Positions 23,971-33,288 of a stretch of 64,000 nucleotides of DNA are shown here, one piece after another. The DNA comes from CAYYYG01 sp964490875. Lineage in GTDB: Bacteria > Patescibacteriota > Microgenomatia > UBA1406 > GWC2-37-13. The position numbers and the translations under genes are program-made. Every line of letters starts with the position of its first letter. Positions within the stretch are counted from its first letter, which is position 1. The DNA is taken from NCBI GenBank assembly GCA_964490875.1, contig CAZBEF010000001.1, positions 248,001 through 312,000 on the forward strand, read 5' to 3'. The notes beneath the pieces were generated by a model, which worked only from the letters and a program-made list of their open reading frames with translations, had not been told where the DNA came from and did no database searches.

Positions 23971-24438
23971 ATGGAAGATATTAAAAAAAATAAAATGACA
24001 TTGTTTATTTCCTTCTTAGTGATAGTGCTGTTAGTTATTATCGGTGTCTCGGTGATTTTTACTGTGAAGAAGCCGACAACTCCTCAGAATCCTAAAATAA
24101 GTGTTACACCAACAATAATTGTTGCAACTAGTGTGCCTACCCCAACGATAAATTACAAAAATCCAAATCCGACCGAGATGATAGAAATACAAAAGCAAGC
24201 AGATACGAATTGGGCAAACGATTATAACAAAACAATGCAATCATACCCTTGGTTGAAAAATATGCCTATTTCTTCTGATAAATATTTTGTTTATTTCGAC
24301 GAGTCAAAAAAATCATTCGGAGCAGATATCTATGATAAAAATTCGGTTGAAAGTATTAAGGCAGAAATTACCCAGAAACTGCAGTCTATGAATATCGATC
24401 TAAATGCTTATCCGATCGAATGGCAGGTGCGTCAATAA
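23971..24438 (+). CDS. Membrane-anchored protein of unknown function
   Basis: The 155-residue protein has one N-terminal membrane helix (about 9-31, LFISFLVIVLLVIIGVSVIF), a Thr/Pro linker with TPTIIVATSVPTPTINYK, and a small outer domain of about 85 residues (KYFVYFDESKKSFGADIYDKN...). No family is recognised. It sits between the CHAP-like amidase (13-nt gap) and the VirB6/TrbL-like protein, so a part in the same envelope apparatus is plausible. Confidence 0.55.
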   Translation: MEDIKKNKMTLFISFLVIVLLVIIGVSVIFTVKKPTTPQNPKISVTPTIIVATSVPTPTINYKNPNPTEMIEIQKQADTNWANDYNKTMQSYPWLKNMPISSDKYFVYFDESKKSFGADIYDKNSVESIKAEITQKLQSMNIDLNAYPIEWQVRQ

Positions 24439-24450
24439 CATCACTGGCAT

Positions 24451-24480
24451 TTGACACTGCTATCGAGTGTTTATTACAAT
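24451..24480 (+). promoter_or_regulatory. Promoter of the VirB6/TrbL-like gene
   Basis: TTGACA (24451-24456), 18-nt spacer, TACAAT (24475-24480), with ATG 24492 eleven nt further. The leader would be only about 4 nt. Confidence 0.65.
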
Positions 24481-24491
24481 GAATTGTAATT

Positions 24492-26702
24492 ATGAAGAAA
24501 ATTCTCCATAAGATATTTTTCAATATATCTATGGCCGTTACGGTCATTGCTGTCTTCATTGTTATAATAAATGTCTTCGCGCGTTCTATAACAAGCCAGG
24601 TTCCCGTAAATAAAGTCGATGTAAATGTAATGAGGAATAAAGCTGCAGAAACAATGTTGAATAACCCGAAATATACCAAAACTCCATCTCAGAAAATTTT
24701 AGTTGGAATGTATCGTGCATTTGCCTGTGGAGTAATGGGGCAGAGCTGCTATAAACCATCAAAAGATGATGTAAGTAATAGCTTGCTTGGAAAACTGGGA
24801 AATGTCAGTACAGCGGGACTTAGAAATCCACCTGCATCAGGAGCACAGGAAGTTTATACCACTATTGCCAATGCAGGTCTTGCTCCAAAAACATATGCTG
24901 CGCAGGGAATTGGGTTTGGTTCTATTTCTGGATTCCGTTCGATATGGAAAATATTCCGAAATGTGGCTTATGGAATTCTAGTACTTGTTATGGTTGTTAT
25001 TTCATTCATGATTATGTTTCGGATGAAATTAAATGCTCAGACTGCAATTTCAATTGAATCTGCATTGCCTCGAATTGTATTATCTTTGATCCTCATTACA
25101 TTTTCATATGCCTTAGCAGGTTTTTTGATTGATGCAATGTATGTTGTTATGGGAGTAGTTATATCTCTACTTTGCAGCAATAATACTTACTGTACAGCCA
25201 GCACAATAATAGATAAATATATTAACGCAGGAATGGCTCAAGTATGGAATGGATTTTTTCCGTATTCAGGCACAGGAAATTCTCCTTGGATGAGTTTCCT
25301 AAATATGATATTCCCAATGGATAAGCAAACATTCGCAATTTTTCAGCTATCTAATTCACTTATTGCCGTGCTTCCAAACACTATTCAGGCAGCCATACTT
25401 TTCATTGGTAGTATCGTTAATCTTGTGATTGTAAATTTTGTGGTAACTTTGGGAACAAACAGTCAGTTTTTTGAATTGACCAAAAATTTTCAAGCATTAA
25501 CGTTCTCAGCAGGCGGACTACCTCCGGCACTAATCGGTGGATTAATTGTTACTGCGTTACTCGCTTTAACATTTATAACTACTCCATTGTTTATCACTTT
25601 TATAATTTTTTTAACTCTCATATTCCTATTTTTCAGAATTTTTTTCATGTTAATTTCGACGTATTTAAACATACTCTTTATGATTTTATTTGCGCCTGTA
25701 TTTATGCTCTTTGAAGCAATCCCAGGACAAAATGCATTTTCTTACTGGATTCGAAATATGGTAGGAGAGCTTCTTACTTTTCCGCTTCTCACCGTGTTTT
25801 TAATGGTGGGTGCACTAATAGTCAATAATTTTCAGTTTATTGATAAGCCTGGTCAGGTAGCGAGCTGGGAAGGAACTACAATTTGGCAGCCGCCGTTTTT
25901 ATCGGGCTGGATATGGAGTGGAACTGAGCAAGAAGCGTTTTTGATGGTAATTGGAATGGGAATTATTTTTATTATTCCTGATCTAATAAAAATGGTGAAG
26001 GAAATGCTTGGCGTCAAACCTCCACCGGTTAATATTGGGCTGGGGACATTCCTTGCCGGAGGGGCATTGGCATGGGGAGGCGGTATGGGCCTTATGAACA
26101 GTGCTTTCAAATGGTCGGGTATGATTTACGGCCATGATGCAGAAGGTAGAAAACAGGGTATTCAGGGTAAGATGAGCCGTATGTTCTCGCCGGTTAAGGA
26201 AGCTTTCGTGAAACGATCGCCACCAGGTGAGGCTCCTACTCCAAAAAGTAGACCTGAAAGAATAAAAGAGATTGCTAAGAATTTAACTACTAAACACTGG
26301 GGTACTGAATTTGAAGAGTATGAAGATCCAAATGATAATAACGCAAAAAAAGTAAGACCTAAGACAGAAACATACCAAGAAGTTGACGCACAAGGTAATG
26401 TACAACAGAAAGTTAGAAATGTAGAGCGTAAGAGTTCTTCATGGACACGAAGTACTGCAGGTCAAAAACAGCAGGAATACATAAATAGGATGGCTGAACA
26501 GGAGTATGATCAAGAATTAAAAGCTCAAGAACAACAGCGCGCAGAATTTCAACGAAAAGAAAATGAAGCAACACTTCGGCAACAAACAGCAAATAATGTA
26601 CAGGAGGCTGCACAACAGGCTTCAAATCCAACGCAGTCTAATCAAAAGTCTAATACAGGCGATCAAGGAGGCACTAATTCTGGTCAAGGTTCCACGACGT
26701 AA
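24492..26702 (+). CDS. TrbL/VirB6-like type IV secretion membrane protein
   Basis: The 736-residue protein has an N-terminal membrane segment (about 12-30), a small outer loop with two cysteines (ACGVMGQSCYK), and then about eight hydrophobic helices between residues 150 and 515, ending in a pair with TFLAGGALAWGGGMG. A long charged, Q/E-rich cytoplasmic tail follows (about 560-736, ending in NQKSNTGDQGG). Central multi-helix core plus long hydrophilic tail is the VirB6/TrbL layout of type IV secretion channels. The call rests on this architecture and on the pilin-domain and amidase neighbours rather than a strict motif. Confidence 0.65.
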   Translation: MKKILHKIFFNISMAVTVIAVFIVIINVFARSITSQVPVNKVDVNVMRNKAAETMLNNPKYTKTPSQKILVGMYRAFACGVMGQSCYKPSKDDVSNSLLGKLGNVSTAGLRNPPASGAQEVYTTIANAGLAPKTYAAQGIGFGSISGFRSIWKIFRNVAYGILVLVMVVISFMIMFRMKLNAQTAISIESALPRIVLSLILITFSYALAGFLIDAMYVVMGVVISLLCSNNTYCTASTIIDKYINAGMAQVWNGFFPYSGTGNSPWMSFLNMIFPMDKQTFAIFQLSNSLIAVLPNTIQAAILFIGSIVNLVIVNFVVTLGTNSQFFELTKNFQALTFSAGGLPPALIGGLIVTALLALTFITTPLFITFIIFLTLIFLFFRIFFMLISTYLNILFMILFAPVFMLFEAIPGQNAFSYWIRNMVGELLTFPLLTVFLMVGALIVNNFQFIDKPGQVASWEGTTIWQPPFLSGWIWSGTEQEAFLMVIGMGIIFIIPDLIKMVKEMLGVKPPPVNIGLGTFLAGGALAWGGGMGLMNSAFKWSGMIYGHDAEGRKQGIQGKMSRMFSPVKEAFVKRSPPGEAPTPKSRPERIKEIAKNLTTKHWGTEFEEYEDPNDNNAKKVRPKTETYQEVDAQGNVQQKVRNVERKSSSWTRSTAGQKQQEYINRMAEQEYDQELKAQEQQRAEFQRKENEATLRQQTANNVQEAAQQASNPTQSNQKSNTGDQGGTNSGQGSTT

Positions 26703-26814
26703 TAACTACTTTAATCTTACTCTAGCATAAGTAAACATATAATCCACATACTATTAAGTTGATACAAGTTTTGATTCTAGATTTTTATAGTTCTAGTATT
26801 AGTTTGTATTCTTA

Positions 26815-28431
26815 TCAACCAAACCCAGGGATACGCAGAATACTGTATCCGATAAGACGGAGGATAAAGACGGAGAAGATAATAAGCAGTAATCCAGTAA
26901 TACATGATGTGATAAGGTCTTGAGCTTTTTTTATGCCTTCCGGATTGCCGCGTGAGGTCTGGAACATAAAGGCGGCATACATATTACACAGTAGTGCAAT
27001 CGCGCCTGCTATACCAATCCCAATACGGAATAATGATTGAATAAGCCCATTTTCGCTGGAGATATTAATACAACCTACAGCTGTCCAAATTCCACTACCC
27101 TGACTACCATCATCATTAAGCATACACTTACGACATTCTATTTGTTCAGCGGTATCAGGCACCTCTTGGTTAGTTGCTGGATCAGTTATTTTTATATTAC
27201 TGCACAACTGAGACGATGAAGTATCTGGTAGTCTCTCACAGGTACAGAGCGGCGTTCCATCAGAATCTTGTCCTGCTTTATCAGCAGTACCCGCTTTAGG
27301 CTGTGCCCGTGGTTCACATAGGGGAACTTCTTTTAATATTTTTCTGATATTTGCAATATTGGTATCTAATTTATCTGGCGAGCAGTTTGATTTCGAAATA
27401 TTAGGTAAGCAATCAATAATGTTGTTGATTTTGTCGGTAATTGCATCAAGAAGATCATTGCCTCCTCCAAGATTTATAAAACACGATAAAGGCATTACTT
27501 TCATGTCAGCTGCAGAAGAATAACAGCATGCAGTGGTTAAAGAGTTGCCATCTGCAGGTAAGTTTTCTACAGCGATGCCGCAGTTTACACCTGCCTGCGG
27601 AATAACTTGTTGAGCTGGTTTTTCATCTTGAACGCATGCAGGGTCTATATCATCTATAGGAGAGAATGCATCCGCTCCAACTGCATTTTTACATGAATAG
27701 CCCGTACCAAGTGGAGCATCGGAACTACATACGGTAAAACCATGACATGTTCCGATTTTAACTAATTCCGCTACATTATTTTTTAATTGACACTCCTGAA
27801 CATCTGAGTCAGGTTGTGTTGGTCCATAATTGGCGCAAATTTTTGCTCCTATGTCTAATTTAACTACAGCGTTGTTATCTGGATTAAATGTTGAGCATTT
27901 CGGATCGGGGTCTGGAGTGGCGGTAGGTACTACAGCAGGGCAGTCTGCCTTCCTGTTTGGAGCGCTTCCGCTTGGTTGACACTGTGTAGTTAAACAAGTT
28001 CCTGTTGTAACCCATTGTAGAGAATGATCAGATTGAAGTTTACATTCTTGTATCGTGTTTGTCCCTAAACATCTTTGTTCTTTCCAAGAATACCCTCCGT
28101 CACATTTAGAAGTAGGAGGTGTCGGTGTAGGATTTGCAGCAAGCGTTCCTACGCATCGATCTCCTTGTTGGGGAGAAATTGCTGGAGCACATACATTATT
28201 AAAACTACCAGAGCATACACCCGCATCAAAAAAATATCCGTCATACCCACATTCAATAACATTTTTTTCAGTAAAATTAAATAATCCTCTATCTTTACAT
28301 AGTCTGGTACCTTCGGGATAATTAGTTGATCCATCTTTACAATCGGCGAAAACCTGGGTAAACGGTGATATTACACTATGTCCAAATAAAAAATAAATAA
28401 GAAACAGAACAGCAATCAAAAGCTTCTTCAT
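26815..28431 (-). CDS. Cys-rich secreted protein with C-terminal T4SS-pilin-like membrane domain
   Basis: From ATG 28431 the protein has 538 residues. A signal peptide covers 1-29 (cut likely after QVFA). A Cys-rich region of short repeated units follows (CKDGSTNYPEGTRLC, ECGYDGYFFDAGVC, CDGGYSWKEQRC, ECKLQSDHSL), joined by Thr/Pro linkers. The last ~79 residues (460-538) form a two-helix hairpin around RGNPEGIKKAQDLIT, matching the loop of the small pilin-like proteins in this window. So a large disulfide-rich ectodomain is attached to a pilin-type anchor. The longer TTG start at 28449 adds six non-conserved residues. It is convergent with the VirB6-like gene. Confidence 0.65.
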   Translation of the reverse strand: MKKLLIAVLFLIYFLFGHSVISPFTQVFADCKDGSTNYPEGTRLCKDRGLFNFTEKNVIECGYDGYFFDAGVCSGSFNNVCAPAISPQQGDRCVGTLAANPTPTPPTSKCDGGYSWKEQRCLGTNTIQECKLQSDHSLQWVTTGTCLTTQCQPSGSAPNRKADCPAVVPTATPDPDPKCSTFNPDNNAVVKLDIGAKICANYGPTQPDSDVQECQLKNNVAELVKIGTCHGFTVCSSDAPLGTGYSCKNAVGADAFSPIDDIDPACVQDEKPAQQVIPQAGVNCGIAVENLPADGNSLTTACCYSSAADMKVMPLSCFINLGGGNDLLDAITDKINNIIDCLPNISKSNCSPDKLDTNIANIRKILKEVPLCEPRAQPKAGTADKAGQDSDGTPLCTCERLPDTSSSQLCSNIKITDPATNQEVPDTAEQIECRKCMLNDDGSQGSGIWTAVGCINISSENGLIQSLFRIGIGIAGAIALLCNMYAAFMFQTSRGNPEGIKKAQDLITSCITGLLLIIFSVFILRLIGYSILRIPGFG

Positions 28432-28473
28432 ACTCTTATTACACCTCAAATGAAGTCTAAACTCAAGAGGAAT

Positions 28474-31400
28474 TTATTTTACATTATTCACCTTTTTATA
28501 AGCCTGCATGATCATGCTTACTATCATAGCAATCAATGCAACAGGAGCTATAGCAGCAAGACGAACAGCAACTTCACGGAGAGGATTCTGAAGGAAATTT
28601 TCTGCAAGTTGTTCAGCATATCGGTGAAAGTCCTGTTTTCGCTTTTGTAGCGGTTTACCATTTTTATCCAAAGCTATTTGGGGATTACCTAACTTGTCTC
28701 TTACTAATTCACCATGTTCATCAACTTTGTAGAGTTGTTCATATGAAGGCGCGTTATGTGCTGCATATGGTTCGCGCGGAAGAACTCTATTCAGAATAAG
28801 CGCTTCCATAAATTCTCGAATTGTTACCCGGTCCCATTCCCAAATATGTTCGGTATGGCCTCCAGCAATATACGACATCAGCGAACTATGATAAGGAGTA
28901 AGAGCTCCTCCTAATAACCATTCATCTTTCGAGTTTAATTTATATAAAGATATTGCAGTAGTTGCCATCCATAGTGACACCCGATGCGCTAATTCCTGAC
29001 CATGAACGCCATCAAGTGTTTCGCGGACAGTTTTTATATGTTTGACGAGTTTATCAAAGCTGTGATTATGACTTATACCTGTTTCATACAAACTGCCGAA
29101 AAATGCGTCTATTTCTTTCACTACTCCAGCCTCAAGTCTTACGTTATCGCCGAATGCACGGCGAGGCATGTTTTCTCCTGCTGCGCGGTGGACGATAAAT
29201 TCGCGCGCAAGCTCTTCGGTTGCTAAAGCAAATCCTGGGCCGTGCGGCAAACCGTCCGCATATTTTCCGGCAAAGTCATCAATAAACTTTACTTGTTTTC
29301 CTGTTTCCGAGTTCACGGTAATTTTTTCATTGAACAGATAGCTCCTGGTAGATTTTAAGACCGCAAGTGCGTTTAGTTTTCGTGCTTTGTCTCGTTCTTC
29401 ATTCTCATCAAATCGGATATTATTGGCTTGCCATAATTCCGCTAATCGTTCTGGAGTAAGGTTATAACTGTCTCCAAGATCCACTTGATGCATAAATCCC
29501 TGTCTTTTATCTACTTCTTTACGCATTTTCTCAGATGCAGTTTTTCGCAATAGAACTTCTGCAGCAACAAGATCCTGAAGTGCTGTGTAGTATGCCTCAT
29601 TTTCTTTATCAAGACTTTCCCATTTATCTTTGATATTCAATGATTCATCGTTACCAAGATTATGATGATATGTTACCCCATCTAAAGTAACATCGGTGCC
29701 ATTTTTAGCAAGATCAAGCACTCTATCCCAGGAACGCGAACGGAGGCCACTTACTTTACGGGTTCGTTCCAGTTCGGTACGAATAAATTTTGTAGGCATT
29801 CTTTGAATCATTGCCCGTGCAAGTGCCTGACTGAAAAAATTTTTGTAATTTGCATCGATACCTTGTATCGGCGCTGCATCAGTATGTCCGCCATGGTGCG
29901 AAACAGCTGCTTTTTCTTTTTCCAAATCTTCGAATAACTTATTCATTTCCTGTTGAATTTGATCTTCAGTCATTCCCAACTCAGGCGCCACAAAATATTT
30001 TCGGTAAACATAGTCAAATAATTCCCTCCGTTTATCTTGCTGGGCTTGCCTTTTTTGAGCGCTTCCGGGAGTTCCGTCATTTTTAGCAATTTTATAAAAA
30101 TCCGAATTATATGAACCAATTTCACCAATAAAATGCTTCAGCGGTTCAATTCCGATATTTTCCAGCGCTTTCCAAGAGTTGAGGATATCCATTTTCCCTG
30201 GATCTTCTTGTACCAGCCAGCCTTCATACGATAGGAACATACGCCAGCCAGCCCGGTCATAAATACTTCCGCCTTTACCGATGTTAAATAGATCAACCAG
30301 ACGTAATGTTTTATTATCTATGTCTTTCGGATCTTTACCAGCAACAAAAGAGTTTATAAATTTTTCTTTTTCTTTTAAGAGTTTTTTATAATCCCAGTTT
30401 TCAAAGTATTCTTTTAAATTTTCATCTGCCATCTCAAGCGGCAGGTAGAGGAGGCCGTAAATTGTTGATGACTCCGAACCCCAGCGGTGATGGCCCATTG
30501 TCATGATATTAAATCCTCCATATAACGCGGTATCACGTTCTCCAAAAGAACCGAAATTTGGAGTTCCATCTTCTTTCATAGATGGATCTGCTTGTGAAGG
30601 ACCGGTAATGCCGCTTAAGTCCAAACCAAAGTTGGCGCCAATTCCCGCAGAAAATATACGTGCAATTTCTGTTTCTGATTTGTTATGAAATAAGATTTTA
30701 AGTTGTCTTAAGGTATTCTCATCGATTTGATTTCTGCCAGTATTTAGATCGTATTCAACAAGAAGCGGTTTAAACATCCAGTCTTCGCGGGCGAAGGCCA
30801 GTTCGCGCATTTTCATGGACAAATTGGAGGTAGCGTCTATTTCCCCAGAATCAAATAATGTGTGCACAGAATCAAAAAGCGTGGAGTCTGTTTCGGCTGC
30901 TGCGAACTTCTGAAGCATCTGGAGATACGACTCATCGTGTCCTACGGTAAGAAACGGAAGTGCACGGGCGTCATGTAGAAATTTTCTAATACCGATCTCT
31001 GTTTTATAGCTGTTTATGACGGTATTTATGTATTCCGCCCAGTTGCCCTGTGCCTTATCGGATTTATGAATTTTCCGCCATTCATTTACGGGTATTTTAA
31101 GCTGTCTTTCTATCAGTTTTACTGCTTTGCCGCCGCGCACAACCTCGATTGTCTTATCTGTTTCAACATTAAATTTACTTACATTCTCGACTATAATTCT
31201 TTTATCCTTCTGATCTTTTACATAGAAACTGGGATTAATCTCAAAACGTCCGACATCTATATTTTTTAGACGAAGTATGCGGTTTTCAAGGCTCCGCATG
31301 AGCGAACTAATGTTATAAAACGGGTTGCCCGATTGCGCCGCTTCCTGCCAGGTGCCTTTGTAATTTCCTTCATCAACACTTCTATGCAAGTCTCCAATCA

Positions 31401-32457
31401 TACGGCGCACTCTTTCGTTAAACTCATCGCTGAAGTATTTGCTGGCAAGTTCATTTATATCATTTATTTGTTCCTGTGTAGCATGTTCCAAGTCAAAAGC
31501 AGGATTATATTGCACATATTCTTCCAAAGCTTGTTCTACTACGCCTCCCCGTACATTAACTCTGCCTGTTTCTTTTCTTTTTCTTGCTGCTTCATGTTCG
31601 CCTCCCTGCCATAATTCCTGCACATAGGAAATAAATTCTGTTTCACTATACAAAGTCCGCGCAAGTCTTATCATTTCTTCTTGTCCCATGATCTTAAAGT
31701 TTTCTAGGAGTGCCTGTAACTCGCCGTTTTGGCTCAGTTGATGTTCTTCAGCCCTTCGCACAGATTCTTCATGGATTTTCTTTTTTTCTTCATTGCTGAG
31801 TTCCATTAAAAATACTTCTACATCTTTATCCTGTGGAATCCCCAGTTGTCTGCGGTTACGTTCACCATTCTGTTCATCGGTTATTGCTTTTTTTATGGCA
31901 GCTGACAAAATTTTATATGCATTTTGGTCATAGGCGGCTGCATTGCGGAAATCTTTACCAAACTCCGAAGATTGAGTATCTTCTGGGTGATTGAAAGTGA
32001 GGTAATTGTCGCCGCGGTTTATGATTTTGGTAACAATCGGGTAAAGAAGAACCATTGTTTTTGAAACATTGTTCCGATCATTGATTTCTTTGAAGATGAC
32101 TTTTCCAATTTGAGAAGTAATATCCTGGAAGAACACATGTGCCTCGATATTCTGGGTCATTTTATTGGCGATTCTATCGGCTTCCTTTTTATCATCACCG
32201 GGGAGATTTCCTAAATTTCTTTTTATTTCACCCAGCAAACCTTCTTCCGTATCCATCGAACCGACTTCCTGTTCATCTTTATTGAGATCCAATTTTGCTT
32301 TGTTTGTTCTCCAGAATTGGGCCGCAAGTTCAGCACGCCGGCGTTCTTTAGCCTGTGGATCTGAAATGCGATCAAGTTCATCCTGAACCTTATCGAGTTC
32401 AGTTTTGACTTTTTCGCGAGCTGTATCGACGTTGGTTCCTACTTCGACTGGATCCAT
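28474..32457 (-). CDS. Giant (1327-residue) tail-anchored protein of unknown function
   Basis: The protein is mostly hydrophilic and predicted helical, with charged segments such as AREKVKTELDKVQDELDRI at the N-terminus and many acidic/basic stretches. One hydrophobic helix lies at the very end (about 1300-1320, VRLAAIAPVALIAMIVSMIM), so most of the chain is probably on one side of the membrane. There is no signal peptide, nucleotide-binding motif or repeat I can name. A -10-like TAAAAT ends 7 nt before the ATG. It neighbours the Cys-rich pilin-domain gene (42-nt gap to that gene's start) and may be part of the same surface or secretion assembly. Confidence 0.6.
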   Translation of the reverse strand: MDPVEVGTNVDTAREKVKTELDKVQDELDRISDPQAKERRRAELAAQFWRTNKAKLDLNKDEQEVGSMDTEEGLLGEIKRNLGNLPGDDKKEADRIANKMTQNIEAHVFFQDITSQIGKVIFKEINDRNNVSKTMVLLYPIVTKIINRGDNYLTFNHPEDTQSSEFGKDFRNAAAYDQNAYKILSAAIKKAITDEQNGERNRRQLGIPQDKDVEVFLMELSNEEKKKIHEESVRRAEEHQLSQNGELQALLENFKIMGQEEMIRLARTLYSETEFISYVQELWQGGEHEAARKRKETGRVNVRGGVVEQALEEYVQYNPAFDLEHATQEQINDINELASKYFSDEFNERVRRMIGDLHRSVDEGNYKGTWQEAAQSGNPFYNISSLMRSLENRILRLKNIDVGRFEINPSFYVKDQKDKRIIVENVSKFNVETDKTIEVVRGGKAVKLIERQLKIPVNEWRKIHKSDKAQGNWAEYINTVINSYKTEIGIRKFLHDARALPFLTVGHDESYLQMLQKFAAAETDSTLFDSVHTLFDSGEIDATSNLSMKMRELAFAREDWMFKPLLVEYDLNTGRNQIDENTLRQLKILFHNKSETEIARIFSAGIGANFGLDLSGITGPSQADPSMKEDGTPNFGSFGERDTALYGGFNIMTMGHHRWGSESSTIYGLLYLPLEMADENLKEYFENWDYKKLLKEKEKFINSFVAGKDPKDIDNKTLRLVDLFNIGKGGSIYDRAGWRMFLSYEGWLVQEDPGKMDILNSWKALENIGIEPLKHFIGEIGSYNSDFYKIAKNDGTPGSAQKRQAQQDKRRELFDYVYRKYFVAPELGMTEDQIQQEMNKLFEDLEKEKAAVSHHGGHTDAAPIQGIDANYKNFFSQALARAMIQRMPTKFIRTELERTRKVSGLRSRSWDRVLDLAKNGTDVTLDGVTYHHNLGNDESLNIKDKWESLDKENEAYYTALQDLVAAEVLLRKTASEKMRKEVDKRQGFMHQVDLGDSYNLTPERLAELWQANNIRFDENEERDKARKLNALAVLKSTRSYLFNEKITVNSETGKQVKFIDDFAGKYADGLPHGPGFALATEELAREFIVHRAAGENMPRRAFGDNVRLEAGVVKEIDAFFGSLYETGISHNHSFDKLVKHIKTVRETLDGVHGQELAHRVSLWMATTAISLYKLNSKDEWLLGGALTPYHSSLMSYIAGGHTEHIWEWDRVTIREFMEALILNRVLPREPYAAHNAPSYEQLYKVDEHGELVRDKLGNPQIALDKNGKPLQKRKQDFHRYAEQLAENFLQNPLREVAVRLAAIAPVALIAMIVSMIMQAYKKVNNVK

Positions 32458-32544
32458 AATGTATATTTTAACATTTTGATATATTTAAACACAATCTTAG
32501 ATATCTATCCTTGTTGATTAATTTCATAAAGTGTGATACCCGGC

Positions 32545-32733
32545 TTAATGCCGCAGCCGTGCATACATCGCTGATACAAGAAAAAATGATAAAGAAGACT
32601 CACGAATGAATTCGGTTGGATTCCAGCAGTTAAGGCACGATGAACGAGTGTAGAAAAAATAAAACAGATCGAAAATAATTATTGCCGGCAAAAAGATAAT
32701 AAAAAATAACGGCACCTTTTTATGCTGTTTCAT
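32545..32733 (-). CDS. Small membrane protein, possibly frameshifted
   Basis: From ATG 32733 the frame encodes 62 residues with one helix (VPLFFIIFLPAIIIFDLFYFF). Just after the helix, at a run of six T residues, another frame continues without a stop to 32505 and gives a protein-like tail (LVHRALTAGIQPNSF, then GIKPGITLYEINQQG). A single base slip at the T run would join the helix to that tail. Either the tail shown in the present frame is real, or the gene is frameshifted. No family is recognised. It lies downstream of khpB on the same strand. Confidence 0.4.
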   Translation of the reverse strand: MKQHKKVPLFFIIFLPAIIIFDLFYFFYTRSSCLNCWNPTEFIRESSLSFFLVSAMYARLRH

Positions 32734-32769
32734 AGAACTATATATTCTATGGTACACTACTTTTTTTTA

Positions 32770-33258
32770 TTATTCTTCACCATTATTTTCGGAGCGGGAG
32801 CTCTTCAGATCTATAACCAGATGTCGATCGCGTCCTTCACCGACTGAGAATGTAGTGAGATCTGGATAACCTTTGGTTATATACTCATGAACAATTCTTC
32901 GTTCGTAGGAAGAAAGTCCTCGGTAATGTGTTGGTCTTTGAACACTCTGTGTTTTTTCGGCCAATTCGCCTGCAAGCTGTTCTAATCGTTCCTTCTGTTT
33001 TTCACGATAATCGTTTACGTTCAAAAGTACGCGTGCCGGTTCACCGATTTTTTTATAAAGAATTACTTCAAGAATTTTCTGAATGGCGCGAATTGTTTCG
33101 CCATGTCTACCGATTATGGTCGATGCCTCATCGTTTGTCTTCACAGTTAATTGATATATTTGATTTTCGGTATCTTCTTCGGCTGTCAGTTCGAAATCAT
33201 CGATCATCTTTTTTAACAGCTCCTCAGCTTCATTCTTTATTGTTGCGATTTTGTCCAT
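32770..33258 (-). CDS. khpB: KhpB/Jag-like RNA-binding protein (KH-R3H)
   Basis: The 162-residue protein has a KH-type domain with the GxxG-like loop IIGRHGETI (48-56) and an R3H domain with LSSYERRIVHEYI (115-127) followed by TTFSVGEGRDRHLVI. It lacks the N-terminal Jag_N domain seen in Firmicutes. KhpB binds RNA and affects cell division and envelope synthesis in other bacteria. The order rpmH-yidC-khpB on one strand is the conserved bacterial origin-proximal arrangement. ATG 33258 is preceded 7 nt upstream by TACTAT, so a separate leaderless transcript is possible. Confidence 0.92.
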   Translation of the reverse strand: MDKIATIKNEAEELLKKMIDDFELTAEEDTENQIYQLTVKTNDEASTIIGRHGETIRAIQKILEVILYKKIGEPARVLLNVNDYREKQKERLEQLAGELAEKTQSVQRPTHYRGLSSYERRIVHEYITKGYPDLTTFSVGEGRDRHLVIDLKSSRSENNGEE

Positions 33259-33288
33259 ATTGAAAATAGTAATTAATAATGTAATAAC

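Noticed and set aside
26703..26814. Possible terminator between the convergent VirB6-like and Cys-rich genes
   Set aside because: GTTGATA and TATCAAC are complementary, but far apart with no T run; too weak to call.
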